Both the position numbers and the translations under genes were made by a program. A model generated the notes under the pieces. That model saw only the letters and a list, made by a program, of their open reading frames with translations, ran no database searches and was not told the origin of the DNA. This document shows, piece by piece, positions 9,030 through 18,126 of a stretch of 49,439 nt of DNA (position 1 is its first letter; every line of letters begins with the position of its first letter). The DNA lies in the NCBI GenBank assembly GCA_025361625.1, contig JANYKL010000151.1, forward strand, positions 1 through 49,439, read 5' to 3'. This DNA is from Acidobacteriaceae bacterium (GTDB lineage: Bacteria > Acidobacteriota > Terriglobia > Terriglobales > Acidobacteriaceae).

Positions 9030-9590
9030 ATGGCGAAGAAAAAGGCGGCGAAGAAGTCCGAATTAAGGCCGGTAAAAAAAACGGTGGCTAAATCGGTTAA
9101 GCATCGTCCGGTGGGTAGTGCGGCGACGGACGCCGGCCTTCGTGAGCATTTGATTTCCATGCTCAAGGGCGAAGGAGCTCACGCCAGTTTCGACCAAACG
9201 TTAGAAGGCTGGCCGCTCCAGTTTGCGGGAATCAAAGTCGCGCAATTTCCGCACACGGCGTGGATGCTGCTCGAGCATATTCGCCTGGCGCAGCTCGACC
9301 TGCTCGAATTTAGCCGGAATTCCAAACACGTTTCTCCGAAATGGCCGGATGGGTATTGGCCCGAGACAGCGGCGCCTCCCAACGAACAAGCCTGGACTGG
9401 GAGCATTGAAGCGTGCAAAAAAGATTTGAAGGCGATGCAGCAAGCGGTTAAGGATCAGAAAACGGATTTGTTTGCCAAAATTCCTTGGGGCGACGGGCAA
9501 ACGATTTTGCGCGAGGCGATCATCATGGCTGATCACAATTCGTATCATGTGGGCCAGTTGATGATGCTGCGGAAGAGCCTGGGCTTTTAG
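9030..9590 (+). CDS. DinB-fold protein with basic N-terminal tail
   Basis: A 186-aa DinB/YfiT-like four-helix-bundle protein. Metal-ligand histidines appear as PHTAWMLLEHI in the middle and DHNSYHVGQ near the end, the usual three-His pattern. Family members include thiol transferases, but most have no known substrate. The first 29 residues are a Lys/Ala-rich tail (MAKKKAAKK...KKTVAKSVKH) not needed for the fold and reminiscent of DNA- or RNA-binding tails. It follows the UvrC-like gene by 63 bp, on the same strand. Confidence 0.88.
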   Translation: MAKKKAAKKSELRPVKKTVAKSVKHRPVGSAATDAGLREHLISMLKGEGAHASFDQTLEGWPLQFAGIKVAQFPHTAWMLLEHIRLAQLDLLEFSRNSKHVSPKWPDGYWPETAAPPNEQAWTGSIEACKKDLKAMQQAVKDQKTDLFAKIPWGDGQTILREAIIMADHNSYHVGQLMMLRKSLGF

Positions 9591-9693
9591 CGGAGTGGTA
9601 ACCTTGGTCGGAGCTAGGCTCAAGCAACGCCACACACGACTCTGCACTTTGTTCGGCATTAATGACGGACAGCGCTTCGCCTGGCATGAGCCA

Positions 9694-9711
9694 AATCGCT
9701 GGCCAGCGATT
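9694..9711. repeat. 18-bp perfect palindrome in a 361-bp gap
   Basis: AATCGCTGGCCAGCGATT is a perfect 18-bp palindrome about 100 bp past the DinB-fold gene, in a gap (9591-9951) with no convincing gene. It could be an operator for a dimeric regulator or a cruciform. No T-run follows. The rest of the gap shows nothing I can name. Confidence 0.6.
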
Positions 9712-9951
9712 AACGAACAGCGAACTAACGGGTAAAGAATCCTCGCCTCGCTACGAAACGACAGGAACGGGGGAAACCCAAGTCCCCTTCTAATCCTTGT
9801 CGGAAGATTTCGGTTTTCTCTGGGAAGCATTAGGTTTATCCTTCTGCTTCCCTTTTTCGTTTTTGGCCTGGGAACCTTGAACAAAGCCGTCATTCCCCTT
9901 TCAAAGTTCCCTAGTGCTTCCGGGCCTTCGATGTATTCGGGTTGGTTCATA

Positions 9952-10743
9952 ATGGACTTCCTTGACAAGAACTGTATCGCAGCACTCGACCGCCTAGGAG
10001 AAGAAGTCTTAGCACTGCGCCAGAGCATAGATGGCTCCCGCTTTCGGATCGGGGGCGAAATAGATGCAACCATCCATGAAACAAGAGCAGCAGAGAACGA
10101 TAAGCGCACCCGAGATAACAGAAACTTTTGGCTCCAAGTATTTCTTACTTTGGGAACTTGGCTCGCGTTCGTAGCTGCTGGCATTTATGCTGGACTTGCC
10201 GCTGTGCAGACCGTTCAGACTAGGGAAGCCATAAATCAAGCTACACGCGCGGCCAATTGTTCTGAACAAGCTAACAAAGACGCCAATATTAGATTCCATG
10301 AAGACATTCGTCCGTATGTGTGGATAACAGCTCCCACGGAACAAATGGGTAAAACTGGAGAGGTATTCAGTTGGAACGTGCATTACCGCAATTTTGGAAA
10401 AAGCCCAGCCATTCGGGTGCGCTCCCACTTCTACGTGGCGATGGCTCCACATGCTATGGATAAAGTGAAAACCGTCGGTAAAATTCCTTTGGGTGGTAAG
10501 CGCGGAGAAAGCATCGAGCCGCCTGGAGCGGATGACAAAACCGCCGATTGGATTAGCAGCGAACCAGTGAAACTCACCGACGATGAGATTAGGCACTTTT
10601 ACGGTATCGAAAATGGCTTAATAGTATATGGACGGATAGACTACCTCGGCACCGACGGCACTGAATACTGGTCTCTCGCTTGCTTTGGCAGGCAAGCTAA
10701 TGGTGCGATTGACTGGTGTCCGCACCACAACGAAATACACTAA
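9952..10743 (+). CDS. unknown single-pass membrane protein
   Basis: About 263 aa from ATG 9952 (MDFLDKNCIAALDRLGEEV); a longer form from TTG 9877 or ATG 9931 is open but looks less likely. One clear membrane segment at residues about 59-85 (WLQVFLTLGTWLAFVAAGIY), preceded by a charged helix and followed by a helical stretch and a soluble beta-rich domain with RPYVWI and NFGKSPA, a pattern I know from many uncharacterised bacterial membrane-anchored proteins. Function unknown. Lower GC and different codon use than neighbours suggest accessory origin. It converges with the next gene (72 bp). Confidence 0.7.
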   Translation: MDFLDKNCIAALDRLGEEVLALRQSIDGSRFRIGGEIDATIHETRAAENDKRTRDNRNFWLQVFLTLGTWLAFVAAGIYAGLAAVQTVQTREAINQATRAANCSEQANKDANIRFHEDIRPYVWITAPTEQMGKTGEVFSWNVHYRNFGKSPAIRVRSHFYVAMAPHAMDKVKTVGKIPLGGKRGESIEPPGADDKTADWISSEPVKLTDDEIRHFYGIENGLIVYGRIDYLGTDGTEYWSLACFGRQANGAIDWCPHHNEIH

Positions 10744-10815
10744 CCTTGTCACCGCAACTGCGAGTTACCCAAAAATGTGAGCCGGGTACATAGTTGCACG
10801 TTCCGTCCTTCCGCC

Positions 10816-12372
10816 TCAGGCGGATATGGCGAGTTGGGGCGGTGGCACCTTCCCTCTCAAAGGCTTTTTTCGAAAAATTACTTTGATCTCTTCGCGCCAA
10901 CTTTCCCCGATCCCGATTACCTCCCAGTCGATCTCTGGCGAAAGGTAGCGCAGGATGGTGTCGGTCGTCGGGTGAACGTGCAGCGCGGGCGCGACGAGCA
11001 TCAGGAGTGGTTTTTCGGACGAAAGCTGGCGGCCGGGGAAATAGCCGAACTTGCTCAGCTCTCCGCGGCCTTGATGCCAATTTACGCGCGACCAGTAGTC
11101 CACGCCTTGCAAGGGCAGATGAATATCCTCGTCGGCTTTGAGCTCGATGACAGCGAGCCTTCCATCTTGCGTCTCGCCCAGAATATCGATCATGGCGCGA
11201 TCGGCGGCGGCGAAAGCGGGAACCTGAGAATAAACGCATTCGGTTCGAAGTCGGCCATCGAGCGCGGCAAGATTGGCCGTTATTGATGACTCAAGCCAAC
11301 GCTCCGGGTCTTTACGCCAGAGAGGATGATTCTTGGGGCCGTTTTTGTGGCGCACGGCTGCAGCGAGACGAATCAAGTCAGCGAAATCCGGCTCATTGCC
11401 GACGGTTAAGACACGCTCTTCGGCGCCCACGCCGAAGATAACTTCTTCATTGCTTTGGAAAGTTAGTGGGTCATGTGCCATGCGGGCCTGCGCAAACTCA
11501 AGCCCATGACAACGAAACGAGATCTCGGCAGTGGACAACGCGACCACTTCGGCCAGCGGAAGGATTTGGCGAATTCGGGCAACAGATTGAGCGAAGCGTA
11601 TGCGGCTCGCTGCGGTGTCGATCGAATGAACCAGCCGCGTAGCCAGGTTTCCACGATCGCTCAGATCGGATTGGTTCATTACATTTTCGCTCTGATCGAA
11701 TTCATACAATGTCCACTTGGCGGCCGCAGGATGAAGTTGCGCCATGCGCTGCTGCGTTAAAGTGCCGGTGCCGTCGGGGACGACCATGACCAAACCTTCT
11801 ATCGATTGCCGCGCCTGTTGCGCCAGGCGGCAGGCGTCAAGCCAAAGGATTCCGGTGGTCAGAGCGCCGTCAATCGTCGACTGACTTTCCTGGTTGTTGA
11901 CGCCAACGATGGCAAGGGCGCGCTGGCCCTGCCGCATCCATCCGCGCAGGTAAGCCGGACCGAAGGAGTGCTCGAGATCGGTGCTGGTGGTGAGGCGGAC
12001 GACGGTCCAGCCGTGAAAATATTTTTCAAGAGCGCGGCGCAAGCGAGGCTCGTAGGCGGCGCGGGCTGAGCGACGCGCGGCAGGAGAGCGATGGTCGCGA
12101 TCGCGGCAGAAATCCAGGTGGGTCGGCCTGGTCTGACCCATTTTCTGGACCTGTAACCGCAGCGTGGTTCCTTTTACTTCTGCATCGAGCACACGGCGCA
12201 CGGCGTTGCGGTCGTTCGACCACAAATGGATGAGGCATTTGTGAGTCTCTCCGCTGATGGAGTACTTCGCGTCGGCAAGGTCGAACGCGATGCCGCCGTC
12301 TTCAATCACCACTGCCGCTCGTGCGGTCATAAGAAAGTCGGAGAGCATCCGGCTGAGCGAATCGGGGGTCAT
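10816..12372 (-). CDS. unknown protein with PD-(D/E)XK-like signature
   Basis: 518 aa, no signal peptide. The C-terminal third carries Asp396 (AMIDILG), 13 residues, then Glu410-Leu-Lys412 (AVIELKADED), the layout of a PD-(D/E)XK nuclease core (D...ExK), followed by QGVDYW, a helix common after that core. The N-terminal 330 residues match nothing I recognise; they are mixed alpha/beta and Arg-rich in the middle. I think it is an uncharacterised family with a nuclease-like fold acting on nucleic acid; role in repair or defence is open. No restriction methylase or helicase is next to it. Stands alone, divergent from tldD. Confidence 0.75.
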   Translation of the reverse strand: MTPDSLSRMLSDFLMTARAAVVIEDGGIAFDLADAKYSISGETHKCLIHLWSNDRNAVRRVLDAEVKGTTLRLQVQKMGQTRPTHLDFCRDRDHRSPAARRSARAAYEPRLRRALEKYFHGWTVVRLTTSTDLEHSFGPAYLRGWMRQGQRALAIVGVNNQESQSTIDGALTTGILWLDACRLAQQARQSIEGLVMVVPDGTGTLTQQRMAQLHPAAAKWTLYEFDQSENVMNQSDLSDRGNLATRLVHSIDTAASRIRFAQSVARIRQILPLAEVVALSTAEISFRCHGLEFAQARMAHDPLTFQSNEEVIFGVGAEERVLTVGNEPDFADLIRLAAAVRHKNGPKNHPLWRKDPERWLESSITANLAALDGRLRTECVYSQVPAFAAADRAMIDILGETQDGRLAVIELKADEDIHLPLQGVDYWSRVNWHQGRGELSKFGYFPGRQLSSEKPLLMLVAPALHVHPTTDTILRYLSPEIDWEVIGIGESWREEIKVIFRKKPLRGKVPPPQLAISA

Positions 12373-12554
12373 TGCACTGCATTGTTACGGCTCGGTCGCG
12401 GCCTGTCAGTGATCATGGCACCCGGCAATTGTTTGGTTTAAGTGGCGAGATATGAGTGTCGCTTTGATGGCGATAGAGCGATGATCCGCGAGTGATCGTG
12501 GGATAATCTAGAAAACACCAACCGAGTCGTTTACCAGTCGAAAGCATCAAAATT

Positions 12555-14015
12555 ATGGTGACCAATCATCAAGAGCATTTCTTCTTTGAGCACTACGGAC
12601 TGACCAATAACGCGCTTGAAACCTATCTGGGGGCCGCGCTTTCAGCGGGCGGAGATTATGCCGACCTCTACTTTGAATATCTGACATCGACTTCGCTGAG
12701 CATGGATGAGTCACTCATCAAGTCAGCGTCGCAGGGAATCTCGGGTGGATGCGGGGTGCGCGTTGTTTCCGGGGAGCGAACGGGATACGCCTACACCGAC
12801 GATCTTTCTCCGCAGAGGATCTTGCACGCGGCTCGAACGGCTGCCTTGATCGCCAGCGCGCCGTCGAAGACAACGGTTGCCGGATTCCAGCAAAAGCCTG
12901 CCCGCAGTTTGTATCCCGTAAGCCTGGCTTCGGTCGATGCCGAGTTGACTTCTAAAGTCGAACTTCTGATGAGAGCCGATCGCACTGCGCGCGAATACGA
13001 TCCAAGAATTCGCGAAGTACGGGCGAATTACTCAGATGAACTACGCACAATTCTGGTAGTGGGGTCGGATGGGACGTTCGCCGAGGATTCTCAGCCCATG
13101 GCCCGCATGAATGTGTCTTCGATCGCCAAGACTGAGACGACTTCCGGTCGCGGAAGCGCGGGTGGCGGCGGCAGAGTGGCTCTGGATTTCTTTTTTGGAG
13201 AAAAGACTCCTGAGTTTTTCGCGAAAGAGGCGGCACGGCAAGCCGTGCTGCAACTGGACGCGCGCGAGGCTCCCGCCGGGGATATGGAAGTCGTGCTTGG
13301 CCCGGGCTGGCCTGGAGTGCTTCTGCATGAGGCAGTCGGGCACGGTCTGGAAGCGGACTTTAATCGCAAGAAAACTTCGGCATTCGCCGGATTGATCGGC
13401 AAGCGCGTGGCAAGCGAGAAGTGCACGGTGGTCGATAACGGAACCATGCCCTGGCGTCGAGGGTCGTTGAACGTCGATGATGAGGGCCATCCCACGCAGG
13501 AAACGGTTTTGATCGAGAACGGAATTTTAAAAGGTTATCTCAGCGACAAGCTTTCTTCGCGTTTAATGGGCCTTGCCAATACCGGCAACGGACGCCGAGA
13601 AAGTTACGAACACATTCCGATGCCGCGCATGACGAATACTTACATGCTCGCAGGCGAAGACGATCCCGGCGATATTATCCGCTCGGTGAAGAATGGGATT
13701 TACGCCGTGAATTTCGGCGGCGGGCAGGTCGATATTACCAATGGCAAGTTTGTGTTCTCCGCGTCAGAGGCCTACCTGATTGAGGATGGAAAGGTCACTG
13801 CTCCGATCAAGGGCGCGACGCTGATCGGCAACGGGCCTGACGTCCTGACGCGGGTTTCGATGGTCGGCAACGATCTAAAACTCGACGAAGGCGTCGGCAC
13901 TTGCGGCAAGGATGGGCAGGCTGTTCCGGTTGGCGTCGGCATTCCGACTCTCAAAATTGACCGCATGACGGTCGGGGGTACGGCGCGGAAAGAACCGGGC
14001 GGGTTCATGCAGTAA
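12555..14015 (+). CDS. tldD: metalloprotease TldD
   Basis: 486-aa TldD, the catalytic subunit of the TldD/TldE heterodimer that degrades or trims unfolded peptides in the cytoplasm (microcin processing and CcdA turnover in enterics). The zinc site HEAVGH is at residues 258-263 (LLHEAVGHGLEAD). N-terminal domain reads GGDYADLYFEYL, and the C-terminus DRMTVGGTA is typical. The partner gene follows on the same strand 134 bp later. Confidence 0.95.
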   Translation: MVTNHQEHFFFEHYGLTNNALETYLGAALSAGGDYADLYFEYLTSTSLSMDESLIKSASQGISGGCGVRVVSGERTGYAYTDDLSPQRILHAARTAALIASAPSKTTVAGFQQKPARSLYPVSLASVDAELTSKVELLMRADRTAREYDPRIREVRANYSDELRTILVVGSDGTFAEDSQPMARMNVSSIAKTETTSGRGSAGGGGRVALDFFFGEKTPEFFAKEAARQAVLQLDAREAPAGDMEVVLGPGWPGVLLHEAVGHGLEADFNRKKTSAFAGLIGKRVASEKCTVVDNGTMPWRRGSLNVDDEGHPTQETVLIENGILKGYLSDKLSSRLMGLANTGNGRRESYEHIPMPRMTNTYMLAGEDDPGDIIRSVKNGIYAVNFGGGQVDITNGKFVFSASEAYLIEDGKVTAPIKGATLIGNGPDVLTRVSMVGNDLKLDEGVGTCGKDGQAVPVGVGIPTLKIDRMTVGGTARKEPGGFMQ

Positions 14016-14149
14016 CGGCCGGGCCTGAACAGCTTCTCGGCTTCCGCGATCGGTTTTTGGATATTTCGTTGCTCACTGCTTCCGGCTCGCGAGCAGTTTT
14101 CTGCGACAATTTTCGGACAAACAGCGAGTGCACAGGGGAAAGTTTCATC

Positions 14150-15535
14150 ATGACAACGGCATTGGAGAATAACGAAACGAAGATTGCACTCAATCTGAAA
14201 GAAATCGTCGGCGACGTGGTCAGCCGCGCAATGAAGGCGGGGGCGTCTGCAGCGGAGTGCGTCGTCCGCGAAGGCGACGAATTTTCTGCAGTTGTGCGAC
14301 TGGGGCAGGTCGAGACGCTGAAAGAATCAGGATCGCGGGCAATTGGGTTGCGAGTTTTTTTTGGACAACGCGCGGCGAGCACGCATTCCAGCGATTTTTC
14401 GGCGGAGGGCCTTGACCGCATGCTCAAGTCGGCGCTCGAACTGGCCAAGATCACGTCCGAAGACCCGTTCGGTGGAATTCCCGAGGCAGGCATGCTCGGC
14501 TCACTCAAGGGCGAGCTCGATCTTTTTCATCAGGACGTTTATTCGTTGCCGAGCGCGGAGCGCATTGACTATGCGCGGCGCGCTGAAAAGGCTGCACTCG
14601 ACAGCGACCCGCGCATTAAAAACTCTGAAGGCGGCTCGTTCGATGCGGCTTCTGGGCGAAAAGTGCTGGCCAACTCTCATGGCTTCGTGGGCGAATATCG
14701 CCGATCGTATTGCTCAGTGGCGGCGGTTCCAATTGCGCAGGACGAGAGCGGACTGATGCAGCGCGACTACTGGTATTCAGTGGCGCGCAGTCTGGCAAAG
14801 CTTGAGTCGGCGGAATCAGTGGGCAAGGAAGCGGCGCGCCGCACGTTGCGACGTTTGGGCGCGCGCAAGGTGAAGACTGCGCAGGTTCCCGTCGTGCTCG
14901 ATCCCATGGTTTCAAGCTCAATGCTTGAGCACATCTTTGAAGGAGTCAACGGGGATTCGGTGTATCGCGGAGCTTCCTTCCTTGCGGGCAAATTGGGCGA
15001 GCAGATCGCGGCCAAGAATGTCACGGTGATTGACGACGGCACCATTGTGGGGGGCTTCGGCACGACTCCCTTCGACGGAGAGGGGATTCCAACCCGCCGC
15101 ACGGTCGTTATTGAGAACGGAATTTTGAAGTCGTATTTGCTAAATACCTACACCGCCAAAAAACTCAAGCTGGAAACGACCGCCAATGCTTCACGTGGGC
15201 TTGCGGGAACTCCTGGGATTGGGCCCGGAAATTACTTTTTGGAGCGCGGGCAGAAAAGTCCCAAAGAGATGATTGGCGCTATTAAAGATGGGCTGTACGT
15301 CACGGAATTTCTCGGGCATGGCGCGAACCTGGTTACCGGCGACTACTCTCGCGGGGCTTCGGGCATGTGGATTGTGAATGGCGAACTTGCCTATCCGGTC
15401 GAAGAGATCACGGTAGCGGGCAATCTGAAAGAGATGTTCCTTAACATTTCGGAGGTTGGGAGCGACCTCGAATTTCGAGGCAGCGTCGCTGCTCCGACGA
15501 TTCGAATCGACGGCCTGACTGTGGGCGGCGAGTAG
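14150..15535 (+). CDS. tldE: TldE/PmbA protease partner
   Basis: 461-aa TldE/PmbA from ATG 14150, preceded by AGGGGAAAG; an upstream TTG at 14057 extends the frame but adds non-conserved residues. TldE lacks the HExxxH zinc site, as here, and shapes the narrow proteolytic channel with TldD. Visible family stretches: GASAAECVVREGDEF near the N-terminus, and GLAGTPGIGPGNYFL plus TEFLGHGANLVTGDYSRGAS near the end. Gene pair with tldD is conserved. Confidence 0.94.
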   Translation: MTTALENNETKIALNLKEIVGDVVSRAMKAGASAAECVVREGDEFSAVVRLGQVETLKESGSRAIGLRVFFGQRAASTHSSDFSAEGLDRMLKSALELAKITSEDPFGGIPEAGMLGSLKGELDLFHQDVYSLPSAERIDYARRAEKAALDSDPRIKNSEGGSFDAASGRKVLANSHGFVGEYRRSYCSVAAVPIAQDESGLMQRDYWYSVARSLAKLESAESVGKEAARRTLRRLGARKVKTAQVPVVLDPMVSSSMLEHIFEGVNGDSVYRGASFLAGKLGEQIAAKNVTVIDDGTIVGGFGTTPFDGEGIPTRRTVVIENGILKSYLLNTYTAKKLKLETTANASRGLAGTPGIGPGNYFLERGQKSPKEMIGAIKDGLYVTEFLGHGANLVTGDYSRGASGMWIVNGELAYPVEEITVAGNLKEMFLNISEVGSDLEFRGSVAAPTIRIDGLTVGGE

Positions 15536-16076
15536 CTGAGACTTCGGGTATTAAACTTCTTCCGGGCGATCGCTTGGACCATTCTGTAACGAACCCTGTA
15601 GTGAACTCTGTCAAAACAGTTCGGGTAACCGTCAGTACGGTCTAACCCGTTCATAGGGAAGGGCTTGCGTGACGTACTGCAACATTACTGCAAACATCTG
15701 AAAACCTATCTATCTGATTCTTAGGGGACTTTGCTGGAACTTGTTTCGGCCGAATAGATGGCAAGTGATTCACTGCCAAGGAATTAGAGTATTCTCGCGT
15801 CAAAAATATTTACACCACCGATGTCAGTCTGGGGCCATAGAGTGCACCCTTACTTTACTTGTCGAGATTGTGTTCGATAGCACTTATACAACGAAAGCTT
15901 AAGCAAACTTTCTTCCGTTTTGTTGCAGTTAGGTGATCGCCCGTGAAATTCCTGAGTTACTTACGTCACCTCGATTTGTATTAAATTGCCCTCCAGTGTC
16001 TTGAAACTTGCCTAAATGTCTGCACGAGGCGGTATGATGCGCCAACTGGCGGTCACCGAAACTAGCGACACGCCGG
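15536..16076. other. 541-bp region without a clear gene
   Basis: Lower GC than its surroundings. No ORF with protein-like character, no tRNA, no convincing terminator after tldE. Possible home of an sRNA, but I see no family I recognise. Confidence 0.5.
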
Positions 16077-16394
16077 ATGGAAAGCATGCGAATGGGAGAA
16101 TTGAAGCGGGTAAATCTCGTTGAACCTCTGGAACCTCCGCTCGGCAAAGCGGAGCGAATCGAGCCCAAGCCGCAGCCGACATTCCCACCCGAAGTTGAGC
16201 ACGAACCCGAGAAAGACTCGTCAGGCGTTGGATCTGACGCTATTGCGCTCGAATGCCTCCCGGAGAAAAAGCAGTACAAAAACCGATACAAGTGCCTGTA
16301 TGGAAACAATAACTGTGGTGAGAATGCGGTTTACTGTGAGCCGTGCAATAGAAGGTACGAGCATTTCCTTTGGATCATCAATGACGATCGATGA
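16077..16394 (+). CDS. small unknown Cys-containing protein
   Basis: 105-aa ORF from ATG 16077. The N-terminal half is Pro/Glu-rich and probably disordered (EPLEPPLGKAERIEPKPQP). The C-terminal part has CLYGNNNCGENAVYCEPCNRR, with four Cys that could bind zinc. No family recognised. Composition of the first half and the Cys cluster make it more protein-like than a chance ORF, but there is no clear Shine-Dalgarno. Real gene status uncertain. Confidence 0.4.
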   Translation: MESMRMGELKRVNLVEPLEPPLGKAERIEPKPQPTFPPEVEHEPEKDSSGVGSDAIALECLPEKKQYKNRYKCLYGNNNCGENAVYCEPCNRRYEHFLWIINDDR

Positions 16395-16529
16395 GACACC
16401 GCAGTGATGCTCCCGATCTTCCAATAAGGAAAATGCCCGTCGCGTGATCCGGACTGGCGTCTCGGGCGATAGGTTGTTCCATGCATATAGAACAGGCATG
16501 TGAGTCGCCACAAAAGGCGGAAAAAGGTT

Positions 16530-16613
16530 CCTGCACCATTACAATTTTTGGTGAAAAAGCGACTTATTAGAATGTTCGAGATGTAAATTGGCCTGCACCA
16601 TTATTATTTCTGG
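16530..16613 (+). repeat. two 22-bp direct repeats 62 bp apart
   Basis: CCTGCACCATTACAATTTTTGG at 16530-16551 and CCTGCACCATTATTATTTCTGG at 16592-16613 differ at 3 of 22 positions (plus strand). They sit in the otherwise empty 392-bp stretch 16395-16786. Possible twin binding sites or a relic of duplication. Confidence 0.65.
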
Positions 16614-16737
16614 CACAAGCGAGCAGTAGAAGCTACGGCAGAGGTAGTGCAAAAAGTTTACCCGAGGTCCCCTAATCGGGTACCTAGATGCGACTTACAG
16701 CCACCTAAGTCATGGGAAAGAGGAGAGGGACGGAAGT

Positions 16738-16766
16738 TAAGGCGGATGGGGTAACCGTCCGCCTTA
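16738..16766. terminator. hairpin, probable terminator of the small helical gene
   Basis: TAAGGCGGA (16738-16746) pairs with TCCGCCTTA (16758-16766), with further GG/CC pairs inside. It lies 20 bp past the stop of the minus-strand gene at 16787. T-run is poor on both strands, so the call is moderate. Confidence 0.5.
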
Positions 16767-16786
16767 TTCCCGGGGGAGGGCGTGGA

Positions 16787-16987
16787 TCAGGGCATTTCTA
16801 CTACGCGCTGCATTTTGGGTTGTACTGCATTCTTCTCGGGGCCGATGTCTTCGGCGCCCAGTAGACGGGCCGCAATCCGCAAAGCATCCATCTCTTTGCG
16901 AACTCTTAGCAGTTCCTGCTCTTTCATTCGCAAAACGTCGAACGGGTTTTTCATGGGGGAGGGCCTCACTGCTTGTTCGATTTTCAT
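16787..16987 (-). CDS. small helical protein (KNPFDVLRMKEQEL type)
   Basis: 66 aa, or 55 aa from the internal Met at 16954 (MKNPFDVLRMKEQELLRVRK). The core is one long amphipathic helix, likely coiled-coil, ending IAARLLGAED. I know similar short proteins as unannotated genes in Acidobacteriota; function unknown. The shorter start is the one that fits that pattern. Its hairpin terminator follows. Confidence 0.65.
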   Translation of the reverse strand: MKIEQAVRPSPMKNPFDVLRMKEQELLRVRKEMDALRIAARLLGAEDIGPEKNAVQPKMQRVVEMP

Positions 16988-17105
16988 ATGCTGAAGCTAC
17001 GTTATGAGAAATCCGCTCCAGATGGAAGCTCTCAGAGGTACATTCGAGAAAAAAATTTGAGCTCGCCGACAACGGGCCGAGTGGCCCCTGCCCGTTAGCA
17101 AGTAG

Positions 17106-17561
17106 TTAATGCCCCAAATGATAGGGATAGTTCTTCAGAATCGTGAAGGCGCGATAGAGCTGTTCGAGCAGCACGACGCGCGCCAGTTCATGCGGCAGAG
17201 TCATCTTGCCGAGCGAGAGCGTAGCTTGCGCAAGCTGCCGGGTCTCACTGGAGAAGCCGTCAGTGCCGCCGATGGCGAAGAGCAGCGGAACGGCCGCGAT
17301 CTGCTCGCGTTCGATGAACTCGGCTAGTTCTTCGGAGGAAAACTGCTTTCCGCGGGAGTCGAGCAGGACTAGTTTATGCCGGTGGTTGCTGCTGGTCTTC
17401 CTGTTTGACGAGCCAGTCGCGAGCGCGCTGAGCTGTGCTTCTTCTTTCAGAGGGAGGGCTTCGACCTCAGCGAATCTTGAGATGCGTTTTAGATATTCCG
17501 CAGTGAGCGAATCGATGGCTGGTTCTTTTGTCTTCCCAATCCATGCGACTTTGATCTTCAC
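17106..17561 (-). CDS. rlmH: 23S rRNA (pseudouridine1915-N3)-methyltransferase RlmH
   Basis: 151-aa SPOUT-family methyltransferase that methylates pseudouridine 1915 in helix 69 of 23S rRNA on the 70S ribosome. GTG start gives MKIKVAWIGKTKE; the knot region has LLFAIGGTDGFS and the C-terminal signature LSLGKMTLPHELARVVLLEQ then YRAFTI and a terminal YHLGH. Slightly shorter basic insert (NRKTSSNHRHK) precedes LVLLD. Third gene of the nadD-rsfS-rlmH run, 52 bp after rsfS, matching the order seen in many bacteria. Confidence 0.96.
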   Translation of the reverse strand: MKIKVAWIGKTKEPAIDSLTAEYLKRISRFAEVEALPLKEEAQLSALATGSSNRKTSSNHRHKLVLLDSRGKQFSSEELAEFIEREQIAAVPLLFAIGGTDGFSSETRQLAQATLSLGKMTLPHELARVVLLEQLYRAFTILKNYPYHLGH

Positions 17562-17613
17562 GCGATTTTAAATTGAGCAGAAGCTCGAGATTCCAAATTT
17601 TGACGGCGGGAAC

Positions 17614-18063
17614 TTACGCCCGCTTTTTTCGTGGAAGGGCTAAGACAGACTTCTTTGTGGAGGAAGCTTTCGTGGCCACTGCGCGGCGCTTGGGCTTCGC
17701 TAACAATTCGTTGGGCTCAAGGCGCTTGGCCGATTTCCATAGCCGCTCGAGATCGTAGAACTGGCGCGCCTTCTCAGAGAAGACGTGAACGACGAAGTCG
17801 ACGTAATCCAAGAGCACCCACTCCGCCTGCTTGTAACCCTCGGAGTGCGTGACGCGGAGGCCGAGCCGTTCGAGCCGTTCATCGACTGCGTCGGCGATGG
17901 CCTGAACCTGGCGCGGATTCGTGCCGCTGCACATCACGAAGTAATCTGTGAAGGCTCCAGAATCTTTTTCCAGCTCGAGGATGGCAACATCTTCCGCTTG
18001 CTTATCGTGGCAGGCCAGGATGGCTTCATTCACCTGGACTTTGAGGTCATCTTTTTTCTTCAT
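17614..18063 (-). CDS. rsfS: ribosomal silencing factor RsfS
   Basis: 149-aa RsfS (Iojap/YbeB), which binds L14 on the 50S subunit and blocks subunit joining when nutrients are short. Family stretches: DVAILELEKDSGAFTDYFVM, CSGTNPRQVQAIADAV and the C-terminal WVLLDYVDFVVHVF. About 35 residues of Lys/Arg/Ala-rich tail follow the conserved domain (KPKRRAVATK...RKKRA). Lies between nadD and rlmH, the usual operon. Confidence 0.96.
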   Translation of the reverse strand: MKKKDDLKVQVNEAILACHDKQAEDVAILELEKDSGAFTDYFVMCSGTNPRQVQAIADAVDERLERLGLRVTHSEGYKQAEWVLLDYVDFVVHVFSEKARQFYDLERLWKSAKRLEPNELLAKPKRRAVATKASSTKKSVLALPRKKRA

Positions 18064-18126
18064 TACTTATCGATTGTAACCCGCTCGCGTGGTGGCGCGC
18101 TTCGAGGTGGCGCGCTGCGGGCCGGC

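Noticed and set aside
12404-12554. sigma-70 promoter for tldD (GATAAT at about 12502)
   Set aside because: No -35 element at the right spacing.
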